Source: Diplosphaera chodatii
Lineage: Eukaryota > Chlorophyta > Trebouxiophyceae > Prasiolales > Stichococcaceae
Assembly (NCBI GenBank): GCA_032358165.1
Contig: JAALGY010000036.1
Location: 310,001-374,000 of the forward strand
Reading direction: 5' to 3'
Length of the DNA: 64,000 bases
Shown: one piece after another, positions 25,012 to 36,324 of the stretch
How positions within the stretch are numbered: the first letter of the stretch is position 1
Layout: each line of letters begins with the position of its first letter
Notes under the pieces: model-generated
What the model was told of the DNA's origin: nothing
Database searches by the model: none
The model's input: only the letters and a program-made list of their open reading frames with translations
Program-made: the position numbers and the translations under genes

Positions 25012-26565
25012 ATGCTGCCGTGGCACGATGCCGAAACCGGCGAGTGGAGGATACCGCACAGTTCTGTGCGAAACTTCCTGATTGCCGCGGGCACCCTCAC
25101 AGCCGCCGTATACGGCCTCAGATATGCCCGGCGATATCATCAGCGGGAGCGCCGGAAGGCGCTGCTCACACAGTATCGGGAGAAACTGCTAGTCGGCGCC
25201 GATCAGCTGAGGGAGATCCGGGATGAGTTCGAGCACCAGATCCGGATGGGATTGGAGGCCCATGGTCAGAGCACACTCATGATGCTGCCCACCATGATTG
25301 ACATCCTGCCTACAGGCGACGAGTCCGGCATCTTCTATGCACTCGACATGGGCGGGACAAACTTCCGGGTGGTCACTGTGACCCTGTCAAAGCGCGCCAA
25401 CCGCGTGGGGGATGTGGATATGAAGTCGTACCCTTTTACGCCAGACATGAAGAAGCTGCCGGTGGAGCAGCTATTCGACTGCATGGCAGCCAAGCTGGTG
25501 GAGTTCGCCCACGAGTGTGGGCAGGACTCAACTGCCAAGGGCAAGGACGCGCCGGTGGTTGGGTTCTGCTTCTCGTTCCCTGTGGACCAGACCACCGTCA
25601 ACTCTGGCCGCATCATCGTCTGGACGAAGGGCTTTGAGAACCCTGGGGCGGTGGGCTCGGACCCGGTCCAGCTGCTGTCGGCAGCGCTGAGGCGGCAGGG
25701 CATGGAGGCGCAGGTGCGGGTGCTGATCAACGACACCCTGGGCGTCATGGCCGCGGGGCGCTACATGAATCCTGACGCCATGATCGGCATCATCCTCGGC
25801 ACTGGCACCAATGCCTGCTACGTGGAGTCAGCATCCCGTGTGAAGACTCTGCCACAAGGCTACAACTCGGACTCCGAGCTCATGTGCATCAACACGGAGT
25901 GGGGCAACTTCAACGCGCCATGCCTGCCGCGCCTCGAGGAGGACATGGCACTGGACGCCGCCAGCAGCAACCCTGGGGAAATGGTGTTTGAGAAGCTGGT
26001 GTCGGGCATGTACATGGGCGAGGTGGCATGCCGCATCATGCTCAAGCTTGCGCGCGAGGGCAGCCTGTTTGGCGGCCGTGTGCCTGAGGCGCTCATTGGG
26101 CCGCCATGGGCCTTCAATGCCGGCGATGTGGCGTACATCCACAGCGATGAGACGCATGACCTCAGCTTCACAGCGCTGCGGCTGCACCAGAAATTTGGGC
26201 TGGACATCGACACCATTCCGTACGGCTGTCGGCGAAATGTCAAGTATGTCTGCAAGATGGTGGGGCAGCGGTCTGCAACACTGATGGGGGCAGCCATTGC
26301 AGCGCTGATCCGTCATATGGGCCGTGACATGCCCAGCACGCATCTGGGCTCTGACGGCAACATCTCGGAAACAGCGGGCGAGGTACCCATGACCATCGTG
26401 GCAGCGGATGGCAGCCTGATCCTGAAATACGACAAGTTCAGGCTTGCCATCAAGGTGGCGCTGGCACAGATTTGTGGGAAGGATGTCGCTGACCACGTGG
26501 AGATTAAGAAGACAGAGGATGGGTCCAGCATTGGTGCAGCTTGCCTGGCGGCATGCGCAGACTGA
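25012..26565 (+). CDS. HXK: Hexokinase with N-terminal membrane anchor
   Basis: Phosphorylates glucose with ATP, the first step of glycolysis. This is a single uninterrupted frame of 517 residues, unlike its intron-rich neighbours. The ATG at 25012 gives MLPWHDAETGEWR. A hydrophobic segment, VRNFLIAAGTLTAAVYG, follows, then a basic stretch ending RRYHQRERRK; this resembles the type-B membrane anchor of plant hexokinases on the outer mitochondrial membrane. Catalytic landmarks: LDMGGTNFRVV (phosphate 1), GFCFSFPVDQTTVNSG and IVWTKGF (sugar binding), LINDTLGVMAAG with the catalytic Asp, IGIILGTGTNACYVE (phosphate 2), INTEWGNF, and RSATLMGAAIAALIRHMG (adenosine). All key residues are intact and the length is normal. 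Possible TGTAA polyadenylation signal near 26845. Confidence 0.96.
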   Translation: MLPWHDAETGEWRIPHSSVRNFLIAAGTLTAAVYGLRYARRYHQRERRKALLTQYREKLLVGADQLREIRDEFEHQIRMGLEAHGQSTLMMLPTMIDILPTGDESGIFYALDMGGTNFRVVTVTLSKRANRVGDVDMKSYPFTPDMKKLPVEQLFDCMAAKLVEFAHECGQDSTAKGKDAPVVGFCFSFPVDQTTVNSGRIIVWTKGFENPGAVGSDPVQLLSAALRRQGMEAQVRVLINDTLGVMAAGRYMNPDAMIGIILGTGTNACYVESASRVKTLPQGYNSDSELMCINTEWGNFNAPCLPRLEEDMALDAASSNPGEMVFEKLVSGMYMGEVACRIMLKLAREGSLFGGRVPEALIGPPWAFNAGDVAYIHSDETHDLSFTALRLHQKFGLDIDTIPYGCRRNVKYVCKMVGQRSATLMGAAIAALIRHMGRDMPSTHLGSDGNISETAGEVPMTIVAADGSLILKYDKFRLAIKVALAQICGKDVADHVEIKKTEDGSSIGAACLAACAD

Positions 26566-27558
26566 TGCCTGCCTGACAAGGCGCCGCCTCTAATGGCACA
26601 AGAGAGCGAGTGAGATGGTTTCTGCTGAAGATGGCGAAGTTTGCGGACGGACCACATGAGTGCAACATTTGCAACTTGTGTGCTGAAGTTCTACCTTGCA
26701 AAACCCACCATGGATGTGCCGGTGTGCTTGTCTATTGCTGATGACTTTGATAGGATGCATGCGCAGGTTGCTGGTTCTTGCAGACAGACAACTGTTCAGT
26801 TTCCTGACCTGGCCCCACTTGACGACCGCATATGTCTACGCTGCGTGTAAATTGCACTCGATACATCGACAGGCACGGAAGCCAGCTGGCCCTGTACCAG
26901 ACAAGCAGCCTACATCGACAGTGACGTCAGCACGCATCCCTACTGCTCAAACAGCATCAATAAGCATCATGCCTTTGAATGTCGTCATCAGCACCTCTCC
27001 GTCCATGTCAGCTACCCTGATTGTAATATATTTACACAAGCTGTCTGACGGCTTGGAAAACGGAAATCCACATCCTGCCTACAACGGGCAGTCACTCCAG
27101 ACAGCATCAAAGACTACTACTGGACACGAGGGTGCACCGGCTTGATGCTTGTGCACAGCGACGCATCAGTCTACAGCCCTACGCAAGCGCAATCGTGCCG
27201 CTGCGAACGCTGCAGTACGGTTGAAGAATGGTGACCCAGCCTGTCGCGCTGTGAGGTGCGCCGCCAGAGCCTGCGAAGCAACGTCAGGAGCGTTGTAAAA
27301 TCATTTCAGCGACAGTTCCAGAGTTTGGTCCGAAACTCTGAAGTGGTCTCAGCTCATACTTGGCACCAAGCGGCCTGCTGCACCTCGCAGTCTTCGCTGT
27401 GGCGCTGCCAATGACTGCGGCCGGCAGCCATTCCAAGGCCGCCACCTTCAAGCATACCCACATGTAGGAGCATGCTGTTTCGTGTTTCAGACGTCTCGCA
27501 AGTGCCACGAAACCTTCCCTGGCGCCGTTGACGATGTATCTCTGCTCTGTCTGTACAG
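26566..27558 (+). other. Hexokinase 3' flank and probable 5' region of the metallophosphoesterase gene
   Basis: About 1 kb without a confidently placed exon. It must contain the hexokinase 3' UTR and probably the first coding exon of the next gene, because the exon beginning at 27559 has no in-frame ATG before its stop-free limit. I could not identify that exon by motif. Confidence 0.35.
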
Positions 27559-30500
27559 ATCGCTGTATATTGTGGCGTCATGTGCATTTGCGGTCGTCAC
27601 ATATGACAGCGCACAGGTGCTTTGTCCGCGTGTCCTGTCGTTTTGCGCTTGTGCCGTTCTCCATGATGTACGTTGGCAGTTCCATGAAGTACATAGGTCA
27701 TCATCTATACTTGTCGGCTGCAGGCACTGTCCACTCGCTTTGTGCTGAACCAAAAGTGGTGGCTTACCTATGCCGGCGTGCTCAGCGCTGCCTACCTGTA
27801 TCTGCGGCCGCTCATCCGCCGCCGGCTCGGGTCGGCAGAGCAGGGCTACATCAACTTCTACTCGGTGTACATCGCCTGGCTGTGCTCGGCAGTCTTCCTG
27901 CACCTGCCCAGCGTTGGCAGGCTCGGCGTGGACTTCAAGGCCGACCTGTCCATCCTCCTGACCACCTTCCTGGTGAGCCACACCTGGTGTCCGGCAGGTG
28001 CCTGTGGCATCTTGCATGCGTGTTCTGACAGCAGTACATGCACCCGAGCCCCGCATTGCAGGGTGCGCTTCACGGCTGGGTCATGCCTACAGGTCACCCT
28101 GGTGGCAGTGGGAATCGCACATGGCCTGCACGGCTTGGCGGTGACGCTGCATATCATGGCGCCGTCACTGTACAACCCGTCGGCTGGCAAGAAGGAGATC
28201 GCATCAATTGCGCTGCTGAACAGCGTCACGCTTGCGGTCGCCTGCAGGTTGGCTACAGACGGCTGCATACCTGATGTTCGTCGCTTGAGGCCACACTGTT
28301 ATTAGCTGGCCAACTACACTTTACACTGCCTGTGACCTGCAATGCAGCACGTACTTCAGCTTTTGCGGCAGCGCGGTGGAGGGGAAGCAGGGGAGCGGCG
28401 ACCTGCGTCGTGCAATCTGCGACCAGTGGCTGGGGCCTGTCAGCTCGCACCAACACCCGGGCTTTGCGTCCTGGATGCTGCATGGTGAGTATAGCCCTGA
28501 TCAGATGGTCCACCGTCTATGTTGGCAAGGCGCTTCTGCGCCATGGTTGCAGAGGCTCCGGGTTTCGTGATATGCAGGCGGACAGACGCCAAGCCAGCAG
28601 GTCACAATCCCCATCCCGCTCGACGGCATTGGGCCGCTCACCATCGCGAGGGACGACACCATCTCGCCCGTCTTTATGCTGTGGCTCACGCTCATGCTGA
28701 TGTTCATCGGTGAGCAGCTTGTTTGCGTGTCAAGAATGCTGCCCTGAAATGATGATGCATTGAGTGGCCGACATTGATGTCCCCTCCCCTCCCCTGCCGC
28801 AGCAAACTGCTTCGCCGACTACGGCGCGGCGCAGGCGATGAGCGCCGAGCACACCAGCGAGCTGCGGGGCGGCGAGTGGCTGGACCCCCTGCCAGGCAGC
28901 GCGCGCAGTGGCACGCCCCGCGCCGCCGCCCGCCAGCCGCCGCGCCGCCACAGCTTCGACATCAGCCTGTGGCGCGACCTGCGGGACGTGTCGGCCGGCG
29001 AGCTCCGCAAGCACAGCACGGTCAGCCCCTGTTGGCTCCTCAGCCTCCTGCGCATGCCGTAAGCATCAGCTGCCGAGTCATGCCTGGGTGCAAGACAGAA
29101 AGTAAGAGCTGGCATCGTGCCGATTCCTGCCCTATCCCTGCAGCTGCTGGCTGCTGCGCCGATGCTGCGGCGTGCGGCGTCAACAGCTGTGGCATTCCCG
29201 GAGCAATTTGAACGAGCTGCGTCAGTCTTCCTGCCAGACCAGGTTCGCAGACATCGGCATGCAAACTCTACTGGCTACCTCAGTGGAGCTCGATCAGTAT
29301 GATGCAGATCCCAACTGCACGCATGTGTGCAGGCCCTGCATCTGCTGCAAAATGTGGCGCAGTATGGGCAGCTGCTGAGCCCAAAGCGGGGCAAGCAGCG
29401 GCCCACTGATGACCTGCCGACGCGTGAGGACGACTACAATGGCATTGGCCAGTACCTGATGGGCCTTCCCGCCTCAGGGTGTGCCACTGCACTAATTGCT
29501 GCCACCTGGCTCTCTTGCTGCACATGGCCCCCTAGTCACACCATGCCCGACAACGCACATGATGCAATTGACAGCAAGCATTTCCAGCAGGAGCAGTGCA
29601 CTTATGCCGCAGGTACGACTCTGAGAACGATGGGCTGGAGTCTTCCCTGTATGCTGCGGATGGAGATGCGCGCCCCGACTTCCTTCCCATGTTCCCCTGG
29701 CAAGTCCATGCATATTTCAGCATTTACAGGTGGCACTTTCTGCTGGTATGTCGCTCGCCAAGATGTGTCTGTTGGCACATCTCACACTGTCAAGCAGCAA
29801 CCAACATATCTCAATGCTCAGGTACTCTGGGACCTCGGCAGACATGTACAGGACCATCTTCGGGCTGGTCATCTCGCTGAAGCTGTTCCTGGGGCGCTTT
29901 GACATGCGCACGATGCAGGTGCGCTATCCTCCGACCCATACACGCTCCAGCCCGCAGCCATCTGATGACAGTCCATGCGGTGACAGGCTCACGGCAGCAA
30001 GGGAGCGCCCGACCTGCAGGCCGCGACGACGGCGCTGCCCCCGGGCGTGGGGCCCGACCCGCCGGCCGAGGGCGATGGCTACACGTACGAGCACCTGGCG
30101 GGGCGGCGGGAGGCGTGGCTGGACTTCATGGCGGACACGGGGGACGGCGGCAACCCCACCTACGCGGTGGCCCGCTCCCTCGCGGCGCCCGAGCTGCCGG
30201 TGCAGACGCCCGCGCACCTGGCCCCCCCGCACCACACCGACTCCGAAGGCGAGTCATTCGCACACTTTGCGTTTGCACGCGATGGGTCATCCACATTCTA
30301 TGAGGGGAACTGGACCGCCAGCCCTTACAGCATGCACCAAGCATCTGCGGCATGTGTGAGGTGCTCTCCACCGTGCTGCAGAGGACTTTGCCAGCGTGGG
30401 CGGGGACAGCCCCACCAGCAGCGTGGCCAGCAGCGGCGCAAGCGCCTACAACAGCGCCGCCAGCCTGCCGGGCTCAGCGGTGTGTAGTGCCCCAGCCGAG

Positions 30501-33500
30501 CGCCCTGCGCCCTGCATGTCCATCGCCGTGTCGCCACACTCCAATATGCTGCGGCCTGTCGTCTATACGCTGTGTGGAACATGAGTTGACATGGTTGCAG
30601 CAATGCTGGAACTGCAGGTGCTGCCTCGAGCTGATGTGCTTATCTTGGGTGGAGACCTTGCTTACCCCAACCCCAGCAACGAGACCTACGAGAAGCGTTT
30701 GTTCAGGTACCACAATTCAGACTCCCTTCGCTAGGCTGCCGCGTCGTGCACGTCCAATAGCACACATCCCACAGCACACTAGGCTGGACCAAAGTTCGAT
30801 GTGGTCGCTCCTGCTGCTCAGGCCGTTTGAGGCAGCCATGCCGCCGCCATCACATGTGCACCCTGGGCTGCTGGTCACCAACAAGCCTGACCTGCCGCGG
30901 CCCAAGATCGCCTCGCCCACAGCAGTGGGGCCGGCCTGCACCCTGTCACGCGGGAGCACCGGCACCGCCGACAAGTGCGGCTTTGACAACTCTCTGTGAC
31001 CCTTCTGGGATTCGCACAGCCCATCTGTGGACACTATGCAGGCGCCCCGTCTAGTTCACAGCGCATCACTCAGACCACCGGAGCCTCCCTCCCTGCAGGG
31101 TTGCTGCACTGGCCCAGCATGATGGACCCACAGCCTTTGCAATCCCAGGCAACCACGACTGGATCGACGGTTTGGAGACGTTTCAGCGGCACATCCTGCA
31201 CAAGGTTATGATCAGCGCCCTGGCGCATGATGAGTCACCGTGTGAGACCTACTGCGCTGCGAGCTGTCTAAGATCTTTGCTTCTGCCTGCAGGGCTGGAT
31301 CGGGGGCTGGCTGCTGCCGCAGGAGGCGTCCTACTTTGCACTTGCCCTGCCCCACGGCTGGTGGCTGTTCGGCCTGGACCTGGCGCTCGACAACGACATC
31401 GACATGTGCCAGACGCGGTGTGCTGCGGCGCTGTGCACAATCACTGTCTCAAAACTCTCGCTTGCAGCGTTTCCACAGTCGGCCCAGTCGGCAGAAATGT
31501 ATCTGTTGTCAGGATGTTGGCGTCTGATTGCACAGGTACTTTGCGCGTGTGGCGGAGGAGCGCATGGGACCGGAGGACGCGGCCATCCTGGTCACCCACG
31601 CGCCCCTGTGGCTGACGGCCTGGTGCGCTGGCGCGCATGTGCCCGGACCTGGAGCTGCCGTGCGGGCGGCGCCGGGGGCCAGTGCTTCCCGGCCGACCGC
31701 TCGTCACTGTGTGGATCTGGCTGCAGGTACGAGGGCGAGCCCAGGGCGCACAACCTGCGGCAGCTGGTGCGGGGCCACCTGCGGGGGCGGGCGCGCGTGC
31801 ACCTGGCCGGCGACCTGCACTTCTACATGCGGTGCGCCGCCGCAGCACAGCGCCCGCCTGCGTCACGGCCCTCGCCCTCCACGCCCTTCCCAGCCCGGCG
31901 CGCGACGCTGCACTCACTGTTTGCTGGTGTCGTGTGGTGCAGGCACTCCTTCAGGCCGCAGCAGAGCGGGGACGCCGCTGCAACAGCGGCGCAGCCGGCG
32001 CCAGAGGCCCCACCAGACGGCACGCCGATCGCACCGCAGCAGCAGTCAGCCGCCGATCACAGCGGCCTCCATCAGGCAGGGCCAGGCAAGATGCGCAAGC
32101 CGCAGTCCTTCGCAGACCTGAACCGAGGCATCAGCGTGACGGCTGCCTCCGGCGCAGCAGCAGGAGACGCGCCGCCGGCGCAGCGGCAGCCGCAGAAGGC
32201 TTCAGCCATCGACAAGGCCACCATCCATGGCATGTATGGCGACATCCTGCGGCAGCGACACAGCGAGGACGCCGCCGCACAGCCCACTGCCATGCAAGAC
32301 GCCGACAGCCAGGGGGTCCCTCGAGACCATGACACTGCCAGCAGCAGCAGCGCTCCACACTGTAATGGCACAGCGCCTCGGCAGGCGGCCCAGCTGGGCC
32401 ACAGCCCATTCAAGCAGGTCGCAGAGGATGGCACGGCCAGCCCTGTCATCGTTGGCAGCCCCAGCCGCTTCCACGACAACAGGGCAGGCGCCCAGGGCCT
32501 GGCGTGCGTCGCCAGCCTGGCAGAGGGGCTGCCAGACGCGGCGAGCGCCTCCGTCGACTTTGACAGGGCAGACGGCATGCCGCGCGCGGCGTCGGGCGAC
32601 AGCTTGGCATCTGCATTCGCCGGCGCGCCACCATTCAGCGACTCTGGCGACAGCGAAGACGCGGACAGCAGTCACGGCGGCAGCAGGCCGGGCGGCGCCA
32701 GCAGCATCGGCCGCAATTCCTCAGACGGCAGCGAGCAGATCGTGTGGTCGCCGCCGCGGATGCAGCAGCAGCGATCGCAGCCGCAGAATGGCGGGGCGCA
32801 GATGCCGTCGCGCCCTTCTGCTGTGCGCTTCGGCAGCGTGGTGGGCGCTATGGTGCACCGAGATGTTGCTTTGAACTGCATGCCGCAGATCTGTATATAA
32901 TGGCAAATTCCGGTTAGTGCAGGAAGCTGTCAAGGTGGTGTGCCTGGCTACAGTACCTTCATGCTGCCGCAGGAGCATGCCAACCCCATGAAGACGCAGC
33001 CGTCAATTGACGACCTGGACGACTTCTCCCAGATTGGCAGCGCCACCGAATTCGTGCGCTCGCTGGCCGCATGCACGCCTCCTGCCTGCGCCTGCACACT
33101 GAGCGAGCATGCTACATGCGTGCAGCGTTCATGTTCCGTATGGGGAGTGGCCAAACCATTTTCGAGGCTAACTCATGCTTGCGCCGCGCCGCAGGAGCGG
33201 GAGGCTGCGGACGCGCACCTGCTGGACCCGGAGCACCTGATTGTAAATGGCCTGGGGGGCGCCTTCCTGCACCCCACCCACTGCTTTGCACACGGTGAGG
33301 CCGCGCAGATGCAGCGACGAAGCAAGAGGACGAGTCCGTGTGCAGCTGAGCAAAGGCGATCACGCTACACGGGCCGTGCATGGGCACTGACGCACGGTGG
33401 CGTGTGCTGCACATGTGCAGCTCACTTTGCGCCGGTGCGGGACCAGGAGGCAGACGCGGCCTTCGTGCACTCATGTCACGGCCCGCACGCCGTGCCACGC

Positions 33501-35965
33501 AGCCACGGTGCGTCCCTGTAACAACACAACTCGTTTCGTCCTGGGAAAACTGCATACTGGGGCCATCCCTACCATGATTGCTGCTCCTACTGCCAGACTG
33601 ATTACCCAGTCTGCACCAGAACGAGTTCAGTCTGGTGACGTGTTGGTGTGATGCTGCTGCTGCTGCAGACAGCCGCTGCAGCGAGGCGGGCAGCGCCAAC
33701 GGCGTCGTGGCCGGCGAGTTCCGCTGCGCATCGGCGTACCCGAGCCCCGGGCGCTCCGTGAAGCTGGGCCGCCAGAACCTGCACCTGTTCCGGCTCAAGA
33801 ACACGCGCTTCGACGTCATCGGCGGCCTGGTGTACTTCTTCCTCGTGGTGCGCCTCATCGTCTCCCATGCCTGAGGTCGTGCTGCAAGCTGCAATAGAAA
33901 GCCATCGCCAGAGTTCCATGCCGAGGGCTCCTGCAGCTCACCAGGTTTCCCGCTGTGCGCAGGTGAGCGTGATGCCGCGGTGCACGTCTGTGGGCGCCGT
34001 GCTGAAGGCCGCCAGCCCCCTGGAGGGCCTCCAGCTGTTCATTGCTGCGGGGTGGGAGGCGCTGGGCGCCATCTTCACGGAGAGCTACGTCTCCTTGGTG
34101 GGTGTCAGGCAGCAACCCCGCACCAGACCTTCCCATGGATCGGCACAGCCAGCGGCAGCGCACCTGTCACTGCAGTCCTCCCTGCCCACCAGGTCCTTCA
34201 GCCGAAGCTGCGTGCGCCTGTGCAGGCGGCCTTGGTCGGCTTCTTCATGCTGCTCCTCGTCTTTGCGCGGGCGGGGGGTGTGGGCGTGGTGGAGGGCCCC
34301 GTGCCCCTCCAGACCGCCAAGCACGAGCCGCTGCCCGCCAGCATCAGCCTGCGGTGCGTGCTCCAGACACGTGGGCGCCCTTACGCAAGTGTCGTGCTTG
34401 TTTGGCAGGTGGCACGTCGAGCTCACCGCATCAACCGACGCTTGGGCAGGTGGCCAGCTCCGCAGCTGAACGAGAACACGTGACCATGTCTGCAGGGCGC
34501 GACACGGCGGCCTGGCCACGCAGCTGCTGTTCGCCAGCGCGCACCTGGGCATGCACCTCACAGCCGCCATCAGCCTCATGCTGCTGCTGGAGCTGGCCAC
34601 CGAGACCTGCATCAAGTGCGTGCTGATCATCCTGTGATTCCGACACGTTGCGCCACCTGCCCAGCACCGCGTGCCCTCTCTTTGTTGAGCTCTCGTGGAG
34701 GAGTTGTGTCATGAAAAGACTCCTGCGTGTCGCCCGTGGCCCAGGTACGAGAAGGTGGGCAGCGAGGGGTACCACAGCCTGTTCCGCTGGTACTCCGCCT
34801 TCGAGGCGGCGCAGTTCCCCGACCCCTCCGGCCTGCGGGCGCGCCTGTCCGCCTGGACGCTGGGTGAGCCGTTTGTCACGCCTGATGCGCGGTTCTATCA
34901 ATGCTCAGGGACGTCTTTGCCACGGCACTCAGCAGACGCCCGAGCTCATGAGGTGCGATTGAGCGTCATATGGAGAGCAAAGTGAAGGGCGCCGCGCTGC
35001 TGGGCAGGCGCGTATCCGGCGGTGGTGCGGGCTGTCATGGCGGCATTCGACATCGTGGAGGCCATCGCGGTGGCCCGCACCGCCACCTGCAGCAGCCGGG
35101 TGCCGCTCACCCGCATCCAGGTCTGAGCGCCATGTTGATGGCTCTGAAAACCACGTCACCAGGCTTGTCTGCTGCTTGTGCGCCATTGCATGCGGCAGTT
35201 CCGCCTGGACACTGATGGTGAGGGCCGTTGCGCAGGCGCTGGGGTACTATGTGGGCATGCTGTGCTACTACTGGGTGCTGGCGACGCCCGCCGTCGGCTG
35301 GCTGTTCGGCTGCTACCTGTACATCTGCGTCAACTGGTTTGGCGTCCACTACGACGAGGTGCGGTGCCTGTGCTGCATCCGCCGCCCAGTCTGCACTGCT
35401 GGGTCTCGACAGCACACCGACCAAGACTTCCTGGTGGTGTCCACAGGCGTTCTCATCGCTGCGCATCCCCCACTACAAGGGCTTCAGCCGCATCCACATC
35501 AACAAGAAGGTGCGGAGCTGCCCTGGTCCTGTGTACCTTGTGTAATTGGCGCCACATGGCAAAGTGCAGCGCTGGAGCCTCATGTGCTCGTGTCTCACCT
35601 GCGCAGGGGGAGCTGGAGATCTACGGCCTGGCGATGGACCGGGTGCCCAGCGAGTGGCGGGAGGACCGGCGCTGGCGGTCTCCCGCGGGGGGCGGCGGCG
35701 GCGGCCTGGCCGCCTCCTACAAGGCCGCCTACCCCTCCCGCTGGCTGCCTGTCGACACAGGTACGCTGCCTGCCGGCCTGCCGGTGCTTGCTGCCAATGC
35801 ATGGGGCGCGGCATTCAGCATCATCACCTTGACTGCCGGCCACATCTCTGATGCGCGGCCTCTGCAGGTTACAACGAGGACCTGGGGGGCGAAGGCACAG
35901 ACAGCACATCTGTGAAGGTGGTTGACTACGTGGTTGTTCCCAAACAAAGGCAGAGGCGGCACTAA
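27559..35965 (+). CDS. Large multi-pass membrane protein with calcineurin-like metallophosphoesterase domain
   Basis: Spliced gene resembling a plant family of about 1000 residues annotated as calcineurin-like metallophosphoesterase. The function is not known to me. N-terminal membrane exons read SLYIVASCAFAVVTYDSAQ, KWWLTYAGVLSAAYLYLRPL and FYSVYIAWLCSAVFLHLPS, then FMLWLTLMLMFIANCFADYG. The phosphoesterase core has metal-ligand motifs: LILGGDLAYP (about 30637-30667), FAIPGNHDWIDGLETFQRHI (about 31135-31195), AILVTHAPLWLTAW (about 31580-31625) and VHLAGDLHFYMR (about 31798-31833). A long Ser/Gln/Ala-rich low-complexity stretch (about 31945-32860) follows, then GGAFLHPTHCFAH and further membrane segments including FDVIGGLVYFFLVV, ALVGFFMLLLVFA and LGYYVGMLCYYWVLATPAVG. 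The tail is KVVDYVVVPKQRQRRH with a stop at 35963-35965. The 5' end is unresolved. It converges on XPD. Confidence 0.75.
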
Positions 35966-36324
35966 CCAAACACGGGCCTCCCCTGCTTCCTGACATTTGT
36001 GGCTTGAACCGTGGCTCCTGTCCCATCGCTGTTGTTTGCTCAGTTGCGTTGCACATTCTTTTGGCTCGTTCGGGGGGGTGTCAGGTCGTTTGTGGCTTGC
36101 TAGTGTGCGCAGGGTTTGCAGGTGTTCTGAGTTTGTTGAGTAGGGTTCCAGCCAGTGCTTTGGGTTGCAAAGCCCAAGGCTTTGCAACCAAGATCCTCCG
36201 CCTGACAACCTGGTGGTGTTGACGAGCTGCAAAGAATCGTGTCACAGAGGCTGCCCTCAAGTCAAAGATGGCGACACTAGTGTACAGGATGCACGGCTGG
36301 TTGCGCAGAACAAAGCTGTGCATG
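35966..36324. other. Convergent 3' intergenic gap with a perfect hairpin
   Basis: Short gap between two converging stop codons. It is more T/G-rich than the flanks and contains the inverted repeat listed separately. No coding signal. Confidence 0.5.
36163..36189. repeat. Perfect 12-bp inverted repeat (hairpin)
   Basis: Arms GGTTGCAAAGCC and GGCTTTGCAACC are separated by only CAA. The stem extends by two more pairs if one G is bulged. It sits in the gap between convergent genes, so it could act in 3'-end formation on either strand or be a mobile-element remnant. The structure is seen directly; its role is not known. Confidence 0.8.

Noticed and set aside
31404..32900. A separate 498-codon plus-strand gene
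   Set aside because: Its second half is the low-complexity exon of the metallophosphoesterase, and its first half is intron plus shadow. No independent start or domain.
33112..33894. Minus-strand open frame of about 260 codons
   Set aside because: Antisense to metallophosphoesterase exons and introns; no recognisable domain.
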